From contig NZ_PJAU01000033.1 in the NCBI RefSeq assembly GCF_002836255.1, positions 124,001-188,000 on the forward strand: 64,000 nt of DNA. The letters are read 5' to 3'. The DNA is from Colwellia sp. 75C3. GTDB taxonomy: Bacteria; Pseudomonadota; Gammaproteobacteria; Enterobacterales; Alteromonadaceae. A program made the translations under genes and the position numbers. The notes beneath the pieces were generated by a model, which had not been told where the DNA came from, made no database searches, and was given only the letters and a program-made list of their open reading frames with translations. The first letter of the stretch is position 1; every line of letters starts with the position of its first letter. Shown in pieces: positions 27,792-38,521 of the stretch.

Positions 27792-28749
27792 TAGTGGTTT
27801 AAAAGATCGCTCAAGCTTATTAACTCGCCTGTTAACGTTACCTATTCGACATGTTCAGCAAGCCGTAGGCAGTTTAGGTAACTTATGGCGCACACCCTTT
27901 ACTACCGTGATGACCATTTTTGTCTTAGGTATCAGTTTGGCATTGCCAGCAACTTTACACCTTTTTGTTAAAAATGCCCAACAAGTCAGTGAACAGTGGG
28001 ATAGTGCTTCGCAAATTACTTTATTTTTAAAGCTATCAACCACGGAAAAGAGCGCACAAAATTTAATACAACGTATCAGTCTTTATAATGATGTCGCAGA
28101 TGTACGTTATATTTCGGCCAAACAAGCATTAAAAGAATTTAAAATTTTATCAGGTTTTGGTCAGTCACTTGAATATTTAGATAAAAACCCATTACCTGCA
28201 ACAATATTAGTCACGCCTACACAAAGAGCCAGCCAAGCGCAGGCTGCGGATGCCTTATTAGCAAAACTGAGTAAAGAGCGTGAAGTTGAACAAGGCAAGC
28301 TTGATTTAGAGTGGCTAACGCGGTTAGAAGCGATGGCACGCTTAATTGAAAACATTGTCTTAGGCGTAGCATTATTACTCTGCTTATCTGTCGTGCTTAT
28401 TGTCGGTAATACTATCCGATTAGCCATTTTAAATGAAAGAGATGCCATCGCGATTATGAAATTGGTTGGCGCAACCGATAGTTTTATCCAGCGACCTTTT
28501 TTATATTCGGGCATTTGGTACGGTATTTTTGGCGGTATACTGTCTTGTATCACAGTGACATTACTGGCTTGGTACTTAGGTTACGCTATCAGTGATTTAA
28601 GTGAGCTTTATCAAAGTAACTTTCGATTGCAAGGTTTGACAGTGAGTGAAGCATTAATGTTGATTGGCTTTGCTGTAGTGCTTGCTCTTGTCGGTAGTTA
28701 CATCTCGGTAAGTCAGCATATTAAAGCGATAGAGCCTAATGCGGACTAA
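27775..28749 (+). CDS. ftsX: Cell-division membrane protein FtsX
   Basis: FtsX is the permease-like partner of FtsE; its periplasmic loop activates hydrolase regulators such as EnvC. Four membrane helices are visible: one near residue 48, then three in the C-terminal half (IENIVLGVALLLCLSVVLIV, FLYSGIWYGIFGGILSCITV, MLIGFAVVLALVGSYI). The large loop lies between the first and second. I choose the ATG at 27775 (324 aa) preceded by AGGGGGCG; the longer frame from 27742 starts with a poor codon. It overlaps the end of ftsE. Confidence 0.95.
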   Translation: MSNIHSSGLKDRSSLLTRLLTLPIRHVQQAVGSLGNLWRTPFTTVMTIFVLGISLALPATLHLFVKNAQQVSEQWDSASQITLFLKLSTTEKSAQNLIQRISLYNDVADVRYISAKQALKEFKILSGFGQSLEYLDKNPLPATILVTPTQRASQAQAADALLAKLSKEREVEQGKLDLEWLTRLEAMARLIENIVLGVALLLCLSVVLIVGNTIRLAILNERDAIAIMKLVGATDSFIQRPFLYSGIWYGIFGGILSCITVTLLAWYLGYAISDLSELYQSNFRLQGLTVSEALMLIGFAVVLALVGSYISVSQHIKAIEPNAD

Positions 28750-28974
28750 TAACTAGCTGTTTATTAGTAATAATTCCAGATACTTACAAATAGTCACATT
28801 TAATTAATATAAAAATTGAAAGATCGGCTTGTGCGCCCCTGTCTATTAAGCTAATGTTCATATCGCTGCTATCGCCAAAAGTGTTGATATATGTTACTAT
28901 CCGCGGCGTAAATGAACAATAAGTTAAAGAATAAATCATAGATCGAATTAAAGAAAAGAATGGAGAGAGTTTTT

Positions 28975-29832
28975 ATGAGTCAAGCAATGCAACTTACCCT
29001 TCCACAAAGTGGCAGTATCGAAGCATACCAGCGTTCCGCGTACAGCATCCCTATGCTAACCGCAGAGAAAGAGCATGATCTGGCTACTCGTCTCTATAAC
29101 GACAATGATTTATCCGCGGCACAAGAGTTAATTATGTCGCACTTACGTTTTGTTATTCATGTTGCTAAAGGTTACTCAGGTTATGGTTTACCCCATGCTG
29201 ATTTAGTACAAGAAGGCAACGTCGGTTTAATGAAAGCGGTCAAACGTTTTAATCCAGAAGTAGGTGTACGCTTAGTTTCTTTTGCTGTGCATTGGATCAA
29301 AGCAGAAATTCATGAATATGTGCTTAAAAACTGGCGCATAGTTAAAGTAGCTACAACCAAAGCGCAGCGTAAATTATTTTTCAACTTACGTAAAAATAAG
29401 AAACGTTTAGGCTGGTTTAGCACTGAAGAAGTAAATACGGTAGCGGAAAACCTGGGCGTAACAACGAAAGACGTTATGGAAATGGAATCTCGCATGAGCA
29501 GCTATGACCAAGCATTTGAATTATCTAAAGACGATGATGACAATCTTGGCGCTAGTAATTTTTCACCGGCTCAATACCTGCAAGACAAACAATCAGATTT
29601 AGCGGTTGAAGTTGAAAATGACAATTGGGACAACCATGCGAACAAACGTTTATCAACAGCATTGGTGACTCTTGATGAACGCAGCCAAGATATTATTAAG
29701 ACACGCTGGTTAACTGAAGATAAAACGACGTTACAAGAGCTAGCTAATAAATATCAGATATCAGCCGAACGTGTAAGACAGTTAGAAAAAAATGCCTTAT
29801 CAAAATTGAAAAATACTATGGTATTCGATTAA
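28975..29832 (+). CDS. rpoH: Heat-shock sigma factor RpoH (sigma-32)
   Basis: The protein directs RNA polymerase to heat-shock promoters. Region 2 reads [39 protein letters not shown] (split here as one conserved block of region 2.1-2.2). The RpoH box [10 protein letters not shown], unique to this sigma, is intact. Region 4.2 has [24 protein letters not shown] 28975 gives 285 residues, matching E. coli (284), with GGAG at 28962-28965; an in-frame ATG at 28960 precedes that site. In E. coli folding of the rpoH mRNA start region senses heat; whether this leader does so cannot be judged by eye. ftsEX-rpoH order is conserved. Confidence 0.96.
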   Translation: MSQAMQLTLPQSGSIEAYQRSAYSIPMLTAEKEHDLATRLYNDNDLSAAQELIMSHLRFVIHVAKGYSGYGLPHADLVQEGNVGLMKAVKRFNPEVGVRLVSFAVHWIKAEIHEYVLKNWRIVKVATTKAQRKLFFNLRKNKKRLGWFSTEEVNTVAENLGVTTKDVMEMESRMSSYDQAFELSKDDDDNLGASNFSPAQYLQDKQSDLAVEVENDNWDNHANKRLSTALVTLDERSQDIIKTRWLTEDKTTLQELANKYQISAERVRQLEKNALSKLKNTMVFD

Positions 29833-29854
29833 CGTTTAGTAATAACTTTTATTT

Positions 29855-29883
29855 AAAAAAACCGACTTAATGTCGGTTTTTTT
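29855..29883 (+). terminator. Terminator after rpoH
   Basis: AAAACCGAC pairs with GTCGGTTTT around a five-base loop (TTAAT), followed by further T, about 25 bp after the rpoH stop. Confidence 0.92.
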
Positions 29884-30128
29884 ATGTCTGCAATACTCAC
29901 TTTTTTATATTAAACCTTTCTTTAAATGAACCCACCTCAGCGAACAAGCTAAAAAATAACCGTTTGGTTTACAGGTGGTCACACGCACGAGTGCTTCGGT
30001 CACACACTCATTACAGAGATAACTAAACTACAACACTTTAATACGAACTTCTTCAAATAAATCAAGCAGTATTGATGCAATTGATAAATATCAGTTTCCA
30101 ATAAACTAACGATAAAAAGGTAGAAGTA

Positions 30129-32588
30129 ATGAGCCTAAGAACAGCCAGAAAGAATATAGTTAACCGTGCAGTGATGATTGCCCTTGCCGCAACATCATTC
30201 ACCTCAGTACAAGCAATTGCCGAAGAAGGCATTGAAGATGTAGAACGTATTGCAGTAACAGGTTCTCGTATCAACAGAACTGATATGGAAAGCGCTAGCC
30301 CAGTAACGGTTATTTCATCTGATTTTATTGCTAAAAGTGGTTTTACTTCAGTACAAGAAATTTTATCAATGCAGCCAGCTGCATCAGGTATGAGCTTAGG
30401 TTCTACCTCTAACAACGGCTCAGGTGGCTCTGCAACAGTTAACTTACGTGGCATGGGAACGCAACGTACGTTAGTTTTATTAAATGGTCGCCGTATGGTG
30501 GCTTCAGGTACCGGTGCTGACTCTTCAGTAGATTTAAATACTATTCCAGTTTCAATGATTCAAACGATTGAAATCTTAAAAGATGGCGCTTCCGCTGTTT
30601 ACGGTTCAGACGCTATTGCTGGTGTTGTTAACATCATCACTAAAAAAGATTATGAAGGTACAGAAATAACAGCTGATGGCAGCATTACTGATAAAGGTGA
30701 TGGCGAAAGTGGCGGTTTTAGTATTTTACACGGTAGTGAATTTGCCGGTGGTAACATAGTACTTGGCGCACAATATTCAAACCGTGGTGAAGTTATCCAG
30801 TCTGACCGTGATTTTGTACCTGCAGGCGAATCATCATTTGTTCCTGGCGGTTCTTTAGGCGGTTTGGTACCAGATGGTGAAGATGGTTGGAAAACTCGTG
30901 AAGAAAGCTATGATTACACTGACGATAGTTATGCACAAACACCAAATGAGCTATTAAGTTTATTTGGTAGTTTTAACAGTGAAATTGCTGATGACGCTGA
31001 GTTAAGTATTGACCTTATGTATACCCGTCGTGAGTCAAATCAACAAATGGCGCCACAGCCAGCAAACATTGACTTAACAGTTTGTCAGCCTACTTCTGAA
31101 GCTGGCACTTGTATTGATATGGGTGATGTTTTAATTCCTGAATTAGACACTCTAAATTATAGACGTCGTATGACTGATGCAGGACCACGTATTTATGGTC
31201 AAGAAACAGATACCTACCGTGCTTCTGTTGGCCTAGTTGGCTACTTAAGTAATGACACTCAGTGGGATATGTCAGCGACCTATGGCCGCAATGATTCAAA
31301 AGACAGTGTTGGTAACTCAATCCATGCTGGTAACATGGAGCAAAGTATCTACGACCATCAAGATGATTGGTTCAGTGGCGAGCCACTACCACAAGAATTC
31401 TTGATGAGTGAAGGTATTATGTATACCGAAGAAAATGAAGGTGGCAATGAGCAATTTACCTTAGCTGCTGGTTTTAGTGGTATTAATGAGTCTGATATTG
31501 GTTATGCTATTGGTGTTGAAAGTCGTTTTGAAAGTGGTTATTACACACCTGATTTAATTACACAAGCTGGTGAAAGTACTGCTGCACAGCAAGACCCAAC
31601 AGAAGGTAATTACTCAGTACAATCTATCTATGGTGAGTTATCAGTACCGGTAACTGATTCTTTCACGGTCGAAGCAGCAACTCGTTACGATAACTACTCT
31701 ACTTTTGGTGGCGCGGCTACTTGGAAATTAGGTGCTACTTACACTATCACTGATGGTTTAATGTTTAGAGCAGTAGCTGCAACAGGTTTTAGAGCGCCAA
31801 GTGTAAGTGAATTATACAGCGGTAACTCCGGTTCTTTTGATTACTTAAGTGACCCGTGGGAAAGAGAACTAGACGCTCAAATTAAAGTTAACTACATTGG
31901 CGATGCCGACTTACAGCCAGAAGAGAGTGAATCATTTACTGCTGGTGTAGTGTGGGAAGTAGCTGACGGCCTTTCAACAACGATGGATTACTGGTCGTTC
32001 GATATTACCAACGCAATTAGCCGTGTTAATGTACAAGCAGAAATGAATAAGTGTTTCAATGACGATCTAGCTGCCTGTGAAACTATTAACATTACTCCAG
32101 ATGGTGACTTGTCAGAAATGACATCAACCCTAACGAACATTGGTAAGCAAAATACTTCTGGTATTGATTGGAATATTAGTTACGCGGCGGACATCTTTAG
32201 AGTAACACTTGATACCACTTATTTACTTGATTTTGAAGAAGATGATATCAGCTATGAAGGCACTATCGATGGTAATATGGGTGGTTACTCACAGTTAAAG
32301 TCTAACTTAACGGTTAGTGCTGACGTTACTGAAGATGTAAACCTTCTTTACACGGCTAACTATATTCAAGGTATGGAAGGCAATGGCTACACTACAGATG
32401 ATGTGATTTATCATAATATCTCAGCTGCTTACCATATCAATGATGCTTGGCAAGTAACGGGTGGTATTAAAAACTTATTCGATACTGAACCTGAAGAAGT
32501 TCCAGATGGAAATGATATGAATACAGTACCAAACATCTATGATGTTGTTGGCCGTACTTTCTTCGTGAATACTTCTTATAAATTCTAA
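30129..32588 (+). CDS. TonB-dependent outer-membrane receptor (819 aa)
   Basis: A second TonB-dependent receptor, shorter than the one at 14260. The signal peptide ends near AIAEEG. The TonB-box-like segment VERIAVTGSRINR leads into a plug domain (VNLRGMGTQRTLVLLNGRRM, ASAVYGSDAIAGVVNIIT). The barrel holds the receptor motif FRAPSVSELY and ends in TSYKF, with a terminal Phe. AGGTAGAAGTA before the ATG serves as ribosome site. It stands alone with its own terminator, next to no transport or enzyme gene, so the substrate (sugar, peptide or siderophore) cannot be inferred. Confidence 0.9.
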   Translation: MSLRTARKNIVNRAVMIALAATSFTSVQAIAEEGIEDVERIAVTGSRINRTDMESASPVTVISSDFIAKSGFTSVQEILSMQPAASGMSLGSTSNNGSGGSATVNLRGMGTQRTLVLLNGRRMVASGTGADSSVDLNTIPVSMIQTIEILKDGASAVYGSDAIAGVVNIITKKDYEGTEITADGSITDKGDGESGGFSILHGSEFAGGNIVLGAQYSNRGEVIQSDRDFVPAGESSFVPGGSLGGLVPDGEDGWKTREESYDYTDDSYAQTPNELLSLFGSFNSEIADDAELSIDLMYTRRESNQQMAPQPANIDLTVCQPTSEAGTCIDMGDVLIPELDTLNYRRRMTDAGPRIYGQETDTYRASVGLVGYLSNDTQWDMSATYGRNDSKDSVGNSIHAGNMEQSIYDHQDDWFSGEPLPQEFLMSEGIMYTEENEGGNEQFTLAAGFSGINESDIGYAIGVESRFESGYYTPDLITQAGESTAAQQDPTEGNYSVQSIYGELSVPVTDSFTVEAATRYDNYSTFGGAATWKLGATYTITDGLMFRAVAATGFRAPSVSELYSGNSGSFDYLSDPWERELDAQIKVNYIGDADLQPEESESFTAGVVWEVADGLSTTMDYWSFDITNAISRVNVQAEMNKCFNDDLAACETINITPDGDLSEMTSTLTNIGKQNTSGIDWNISYAADIFRVTLDTTYLLDFEEDDISYEGTIDGNMGGYSQLKSNLTVSADVTEDVNLLYTANYIQGMEGNGYTTDDVIYHNISAAYHINDAWQVTGGIKNLFDTEPEEVPDGNDMNTVPNIYDVVGRTFFVNTSYKF

Positions 32589-32637
32589 CAAGTATTCATT
32601 GCGGCAATTCATTAAGTTGAATTAAAGCAAGTCAAAC

Positions 32638-32665
32638 AAAAGGCGACTTAACAGTCGCCTTTTTT
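32638..32665 (+). terminator. Terminator after the second TonB receptor
   Basis: AAAAGGCGACT pairs with AGTCGCCTTTT around loop TAAC and enters a T-run. Confidence 0.92.
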
Positions 32666-32798
32666 GATCGTGTTAATTGCTAAGTCTCAGGATTGCCTTT
32701 TTAAGCGATAAGGCTTTACCCACAAAAAAATGTTGTTTTAGCTCATCATTTACCAATTCATTTACTGCTTTTACTCGTTTCTCGGTATTATTTAGGTA

Positions 32799-32804
32799 TA
32801 TAAT
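32799..32804 (+). promoter_or_regulatory. -10 box upstream of tatA
   Basis: A TATAAT lies 70 bp before the tatA ATG, in a 286-bp gap that otherwise holds only the preceding terminator. No good -35 is seen at the right spacing. Confidence 0.4.
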
Positions 32805-32874
32805 GTTGCTACTAAAACATGAGCTAGCGCATACGTTAGACATGTGAGCATTAAATAGCAGGAGTTAAATTATT

Positions 32875-33132
32875 ATGGGTGGAATCGGAATTTGGCAACT
32901 AGTGATTGTTGCAGTGATTGTCGTATTATTATTTGGCACTAAAAAGCTGCGTAATTTAGGTGGTGATTTAGGCTCGGCTGTTAAAGGTTTTAAAAGTGCT
33001 ATAGGTGAAGATAAAGAGCAAAAGAATAGCGCAGAAAAAACGTCGGATACTTTAGCTGATAACTCAACGTCTGCGACAGAAGACGTGAGTAAAACTACAG
33101 CAAGCAAAACTAAAGAAACCGATCAGGTCTAA
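32875..33132 (+). CDS. tatA: Twin-arginine translocase subunit TatA
   Basis: TatA forms the pore-like assembly of the Tat system that exports folded proteins. It has the short N-terminal helix ([16 protein letters not shown]), the hinge [21 protein letters not shown] amphipathic region, and an acidic tail. The length of 85 is typical. GGAG lies upstream of the ATG. It begins the tatABC cluster, three bases before tatB. Confidence 0.95.
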   Translation: MGGIGIWQLVIVAVIVVLLFGTKKLRNLGGDLGSAVKGFKSAIGEDKEQKNSAEKTSDTLADNSTSATEDVSKTTASKTKETDQV

Positions 33133-33135
33133 TTT

Positions 33136-33600
33136 ATGTTTGATGTTGGCTTTTGGGAATTGATCCTTATTGCAATTATGGGCTTAGTTATTTTAGGTCC
33201 TGAGCGATTACCCGTGGCAATCCGTACTCTTCGTGGTTGGATTACAGGGGCTAGAAAATTTAGTGATACGGTAAAGTCAGAGCTTACCGAAGAATTACGC
33301 ATACATGAATTACATGCTAATTTAAAAAAAGCAGAAGAAAGTAATTTAGAGAACTTAAGTCCTGAGGTTGCTGCATCGTTGAAAGCTTTGCAAGAAGCCG
33401 CTGACTCTGTAACCGAACCCTTCAAAAAAGTGGACCGTGGACCATTAGATTCTATGATTTCCTCGTCATTAGCTTCAGCACCGAGTGTTATTGCTGAGTC
33501 TGAGCAATCCCCTGATAAGGATGACTCAAAGGTATTGAGTGTGGTAACAGAAGACCCAGTAAAGCCAGTTAATCAAGAAAGTGATAAACCTCAACCATGA
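33136..33600 (+). CDS. tatB: Sec-independent translocase subunit TatB
   Basis: TatB, with TatC, receives the twin-arginine signal. The opening MFDVGFWELILIAIMGLVIL, then GPERLP, is the TatB hallmark: an N-terminal helix and the conserved Glu/Gly-Pro hinge. A long amphipathic helix and a charged, disordered tail follow. The length is 154. Its stop overlaps the tatC start by four bases. Confidence 0.95.
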   Translation: MFDVGFWELILIAIMGLVILGPERLPVAIRTLRGWITGARKFSDTVKSELTEELRIHELHANLKKAEESNLENLSPEVAASLKALQEAADSVTEPFKKVDRGPLDSMISSSLASAPSVIAESEQSPDKDDSKVLSVVTEDPVKPVNQESDKPQP

Positions 33601-34364
33601 GTAATCCTCCAGTAAAAGCTGCCAGTCTTTTTGATCATCTTTTAGAGTTACGTGATCGTTTATTACGGTCGGTTTTAGCAGTATTAATTGTTTTTTGTAG
33701 CCTAGTGTATTTTGCACAAGACATTTATCAATATGTAGCACAACCGCTATTATCTGTGATGCCTGAAGGGTCTCAAATGATAGCGACCGATGTCGCTTCG
33801 CCATTTTTTGCGCCTTTTAAGTTAACCTTAGTTTTATCATTATTTATCGCCATGCCATTTGTCTTATATCAAATATGGTCATTTGTAGCGCCTGGTTTGT
33901 ACAACAATGAAAAACGTTTGGTTGCCCCGCTAATGTTTGGTTCTACCCTACTTTTTTATGGTGGTATTGCCTTTGCTTATTTTCTTGTCTTTCCTGTGGT
34001 CTTTGCTTTTTTTACTTCAGTAGCACCCGAAGGTGTTGTTATTGCGACCGATATCAGTAGTTATTTAGATTTCATTTTAAAATTATTCTTTGCTTTTGGT
34101 CTCGCATTTGAAATACCTATTGCGATAATTTTAATGTGCTGGACAGGTATAACTACGCCTGATAGTTTAAGAGAAAAACGCGCTTATGTTGTTGTAGGCG
34201 CTTTCGTTATCGGTATGTTGTTAACACCACCAGATATTATTTCGCAAACTATGCTTGCTGTGCCAATGCTAATTTTGTTTGAAGTGGGTATTATTATTGC
34301 TTCGTTTTATCATAAAGAAGATGAAGACGAGTCAATTGATGTAAAGGAAAATTTAAATGACTAA
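33597..34364 (+). CDS. tatC: Sec-independent translocase subunit TatC
   Basis: TatC is the integral receptor for twin-arginine signals. Six membrane segments are visible in 255 residues. Conserved features include FDHLLELRDRLLRS at the N-terminus, the periplasmic P and F residues around FAPFKL, LYQIWSFVAPGLYNNEKR, and FGLAFEIPIAI. The next gene starts inside its last codons. Confidence 0.96.
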   Translation: MSNPPVKAASLFDHLLELRDRLLRSVLAVLIVFCSLVYFAQDIYQYVAQPLLSVMPEGSQMIATDVASPFFAPFKLTLVLSLFIAMPFVLYQIWSFVAPGLYNNEKRLVAPLMFGSTLLFYGGIAFAYFLVFPVVFAFFTSVAPEGVVIATDISSYLDFILKLFFAFGLAFEIPIAIILMCWTGITTPDSLREKRAYVVVGAFVIGMLLTPPDIISQTMLAVPMLILFEVGIIIASFYHKEDEDESIDVKENLND

Positions 34365-34845
34365 TAGAACAAAATTTTGTTACTACGCTGTAGTTACTAG
34401 CTTATTAATCTCACAAACAGTGCTGGCTAAAGAAGCTGAACTCGATGATAAAATAAAAGTTTGTAGTGAAATCAGTCAAGATGCAGCAAGGCTTTTGTGC
34501 TTTGATCAACTGATCGATGTAAGTAACAGTAAGTTAGCACCACAAATAACGGCATTGACAGCGGCACAAGTTGATGAGTTTTCTAAAGTTCATGTAAAAA
34601 AAACTGATAAAGAAATAGCTGAAGAAATAAACTCTATTACCTTAACAATTAGTACATTATCCAAAACAATACGTGGGCAGTGGAAGCTGACTTTTAAAAA
34701 TGGTCAAAAATGGCAGCAAAAAGATACAACTAAATTAAGGTTAAATGAAGGTGATCTCGTTGTGCTAACAAAAGGAGCGCTTGGTGCCGTGTATTTGCAA
34801 AAAAAGAATACTAATAAGCGCATTAAAGTTAAAAGGCTTAAATAG
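34357..34845 (+). CDS. Periplasmic protein of unknown function in the tat operon
   Basis: The 162-residue protein has a signal peptide (cut near LAKEA) and the pattern KVCSEISQDAARLLCFDQL, a two-Cys helix seen in a widespread proteobacterial family of unassigned function. The C-terminal half (WKLTFKNGQKWQQKDTTKLRL, then GDLVVLTKGALGAVYLQ) looks like a small beta-barrel. Its ATG lies inside the end of tatC, an eight-base overlap, so it is translationally coupled to the Tat genes. Whether it acts in Tat export is unknown. Confidence 0.7.
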   Translation: MTNRTKFCYYAVVTSLLISQTVLAKEAELDDKIKVCSEISQDAARLLCFDQLIDVSNSKLAPQITALTAAQVDEFSKVHVKKTDKEIAEEINSITLTISTLSKTIRGQWKLTFKNGQKWQQKDTTKLRLNEGDLVVLTKGALGAVYLQKKNTNKRIKVKRLK

Positions 34846-34886
34846 AGCGTGATCGTTTTGAAGAACAATTTATTAGCAGACAAGTT

Positions 34887-35699
34887 TTGATAGATATCGG
34901 TGTCAATTTAACCAATAAACGATTTGATAAAGATCGAGAAGACGTAATTCGTCGTGCACAAATGGCGGAACTTAATGGTTTATTAATCACAGGTACTAAT
35001 GTTGAAGAAAGCCAGAAAGCATTATTACTGTGTCAGCAATATCAGACAGAATTCCCCAAATTCTTATATAGTACCGCAGGTGTTCACCCCCATGATGCAG
35101 ACCATGTCAGTATCGACTACCTAGAGCAACTCAAACAACTAGCACTACATGATCAAGTTAAAGCGATAGGTGAGTGTGGCTTAGATTTTAATCGTAATTT
35201 TTCAGCGCCAGCTCAACAACAAAAAGTGTTTAGTGAGCAGGTCGCTTTAGCTGCAGAATTGCAAATGCCATTATTTCTCCATCAACGTGATGCATTTGAG
35301 CCCTGGTTTGCTATCCTTACGCCATATTTGGATAAAGTCCCGGCTATGGTGGCACATTGTTTTACTGGCTCAAAAGCGGAACTCACTCAGTGCATTTCAG
35401 CGGATATGTATATAGGCATAACGGGTTGGTTATGCGATGAACGTAGAGGTCAGAATTTACGGGATATTGTTAGTACAATTCCTTTAAATCGATTACTGAT
35501 CGAGACTGATGCGCCTTATTTAACACCGCGAACGATTCGGCCGAAACCTAAAAGTAGCCGTAATGAACCGAGTTACTTACCCTTTATAGTCAAAGAAATT
35601 GCTAGCATTACAGGTCTTGACCAAGAGCAGATAGCTTGGCAAACTAGCTGTAATGCCGAAAGGGTGTTTGATTTTCCATCAACGAAAGAAATGTTATAA
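34887..35699 (+). CDS. tatD: TatD-family metal-dependent nuclease
   Basis: TatD is a TIM-barrel metal-dependent hydrolase with DNase activity, named for its linkage to tatABC but not needed for export. Metal-ligand motifs are visible: AGVHPHD, GECGLDFNRNFS, FLHQRDA, AHCFTG and ETDAPYL. The start is a TTG at 34887 (MIDIGVNL), the position other TatD proteins use. It has 270 residues, close to E. coli (260). The next gene begins at the base after its stop. Confidence 0.92.
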   Translation: MIDIGVNLTNKRFDKDREDVIRRAQMAELNGLLITGTNVEESQKALLLCQQYQTEFPKFLYSTAGVHPHDADHVSIDYLEQLKQLALHDQVKAIGECGLDFNRNFSAPAQQQKVFSEQVALAAELQMPLFLHQRDAFEPWFAILTPYLDKVPAMVAHCFTGSKAELTQCISADMYIGITGWLCDERRGQNLRDIVSTIPLNRLLIETDAPYLTPRTIRPKPKSSRNEPSYLPFIVKEIASITGLDQEQIAWQTSCNAERVFDFPSTKEML

Positions 35700-36581
35700 A
35701 TGAAGTCATTGGTTATCGCTAAAATTGCAGGTTTTACATCTTTACTGATGACATACTCACCTGTAAGTAATGCTATGACTGAACAAGGCGCCGATCACCT
35801 ATGTTTTGGTATGGGAATTTTCTTAGGCTGCATAATTACTCTATTGTTAGGTTTCTATTTAAATCGACATTATCGAATAAAATACCACAAAATGTTACGA
35901 CGGCTTAAGTCTGCTAAAAGTAACGCTCGAATAGCTGAACAAGCAATGAATACTTTGGCTAAAGAGCAAGAAGATAGTCAGGATTTATTAGAAGAAAGAG
36001 TACAAGAGCGTACTTTAGAGCTAAACATAGCATTACAAGAGTTAGAAAGTGCCAACCAAGAGCTTGAACGAAAAAATGTGTTAGATGAACTGACGGGCTT
36101 ACATAACCGTCGTTTTTATGATCAAAAAATATTAGCCGAATACCGACGTAGTCGCCGTAATCTTACCGCCTTAAGTTTAGTACTCATTGATATTGATCAT
36201 TTCAAATTAGTTAATGACAATCATGGTCACTTAGCGGGTGACCAGTGTTTAATTTGGCTAGCTCAACATATCAAAAAAAGTTTAAAACGAAGTGAAGATA
36301 AGGCATTTCGCTACGGTGGCGAAGAGTTTTGTTTAATCTTACCTAATACCGATGCAGACGGTGCATTATTATTGGCCGAGCAATTACGTCTCCTGTTAAG
36401 TGAGCAAGTTTTTAAATTTCAAAATGTTGAAATTTCGCTCACAATTAGCTGTGGTATCTGTACTTATCAGCAACAAGCTGATGTCGGACCCGAGCAAATA
36501 TTCTCCGGTGCAGACAAAGCTTTATATCAGGCTAAACATAATGGCCGAAATCAAACCCAGCAATATACTTCTATTGAATAG
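35700..36581 (+). CDS. Membrane-bound diguanylate cyclase (GGDEF)
   Basis: The 293-residue protein makes cyclic di-GMP. A signal-like helix and a membrane helix (FLGCIITLLLGFYL) are followed by a coiled coil to about residue 125 and one GGDEF domain. The active motif is GGEEF at 206-210. The inhibitory site RSED lies five residues before it, so product feedback is expected. No EAL domain or known sensor module is seen. It starts directly after the tatD stop and lies 30 bp before hemB, so it is probably co-transcribed with tatD. Confidence 0.9.
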   Translation: MKSLVIAKIAGFTSLLMTYSPVSNAMTEQGADHLCFGMGIFLGCIITLLLGFYLNRHYRIKYHKMLRRLKSAKSNARIAEQAMNTLAKEQEDSQDLLEERVQERTLELNIALQELESANQELERKNVLDELTGLHNRRFYDQKILAEYRRSRRNLTALSLVLIDIDHFKLVNDNHGHLAGDQCLIWLAQHIKKSLKRSEDKAFRYGGEEFCLILPNTDADGALLLAEQLRLLLSEQVFKFQNVEISLTISCGICTYQQQADVGPEQIFSGADKALYQAKHNGRNQTQQYTSIE

Positions 36582-37658
<1,077 letters not shown>

Positions 37659-37681
37659 TTTTTCACTTATTGAATTAATTT

Positions 37682-37706
37682 AAATGCGACTTAGGTCGCA
37701 TTTTTT
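37682..37706 (+). terminator. Terminator between hemB and the GST gene
   Basis: AAATGCGAC pairs with GTCGCATTT around TTAG and enters a T-run. The A-rich left side lets it also act on the converging GST gene. Confidence 0.88.
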
Positions 37707-37719
37707 ATGGGTCAAATTA

Positions 37720-38376
37720 TTATAACTGCTTCGCTATGAGTACTTTTTGACATGATGGCCGAGTCATCAATTCAGCTAAGTATTGTTCTACTTTTGGAAA
37801 GTCAGCGAGTAAATTAAAACCAGCGGGTAAGCAGGATATGTAATGTAACATGGGCGCTAATAACGCATCGGCTATGGTGAATTCTTGAGATGATAAAGAA
37901 GTATCTTCATTTAGCAATTTCTCAATGATAGCAAGTGTGGCAGTAGCTTTGGGCTGTACTTCTTTAACTACATCAAAGCGTACACTCTTATCTTCTCCCT
38001 TGGGAAAAGCAAACTCTAGTAAATATTCACGTACTAGCACCCGATCAATATCAATTGAAATAAGTGCACAAAGTGAATCGTGTTTTGCATAATCCTGACT
38101 ATTACTTGGCTGTAACTGTTTATCGGTATCAAGGTAACGACAAATACTAGCGGTTTCGGCTAGGGCTAGTTCAGCGTGTATATTACTTTCAATTAACACG
38201 GGGATTTTACCAAAAGGATGCCAGTTAAGATGCTGCTCGCCTTTAAAAGCAATTTCGCTGCCATCCACTTCAAAACCTACAGTGTAAGTAATCTGTTTTT
38301 CTTCGCATACGAGCATGACGCTACGAACAAAATTTGAAAATGTCGGTCCGTAAATGTGTACTGGTTTTATTGTCAT
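37720..38376 (-). CDS. Glutathione S-transferase family protein
   Basis: The 218-residue protein has a thioredoxin-like N-terminal domain (HIYGPTFSNFVRSVMLVCEEK, then FGKIPVLIE with the cis-Pro, and LAETASICRYLD) and an all-helical C-terminal domain with FTIADALLAPMLHY. GSTs conjugate or reduce electrophiles with glutathione; this substrate is unknown. AAGGA precedes the ATG. It is divergent from a TetR gene, and a perfect palindrome lies between them, so TetR control is likely. Confidence 0.88.
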   Translation of the reverse strand: MTIKPVHIYGPTFSNFVRSVMLVCEEKQITYTVGFEVDGSEIAFKGEQHLNWHPFGKIPVLIESNIHAELALAETASICRYLDTDKQLQPSNSQDYAKHDSLCALISIDIDRVLVREYLLEFAFPKGEDKSVRFDVVKEVQPKATATLAIIEKLLNEDTSLSSQEFTIADALLAPMLHYISCLPAGFNLLADFPKVEQYLAELMTRPSCQKVLIAKQL

Positions 38377-38429
38377 ATATTTTTCCTTTATTTATAAAAT
38401 AGTGCAATTAGTTTATAACTTAGCCTGAC

Positions 38430-38457
38430 TGACAATATGTTCAAGAACATATTGTCA
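38430..38457. promoter_or_regulatory. Perfect palindrome, probable TetR operator
   Basis: TGACAATATGTTC (38430-38442) and GAACATATTGTCA (38445-38457) are exact inverse copies separated by AA. The 28-bp site lies between the divergent GST and TetR genes, where a TetR dimer (or pair) would bind to control both. Confidence 0.75.
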
Positions 38458-38521
38458 AATTATGAAATACTGCTCTGAGAATTAAGTTTTTAACACCAAC
38501 AATAATAAGTGGAGTTTTGTG

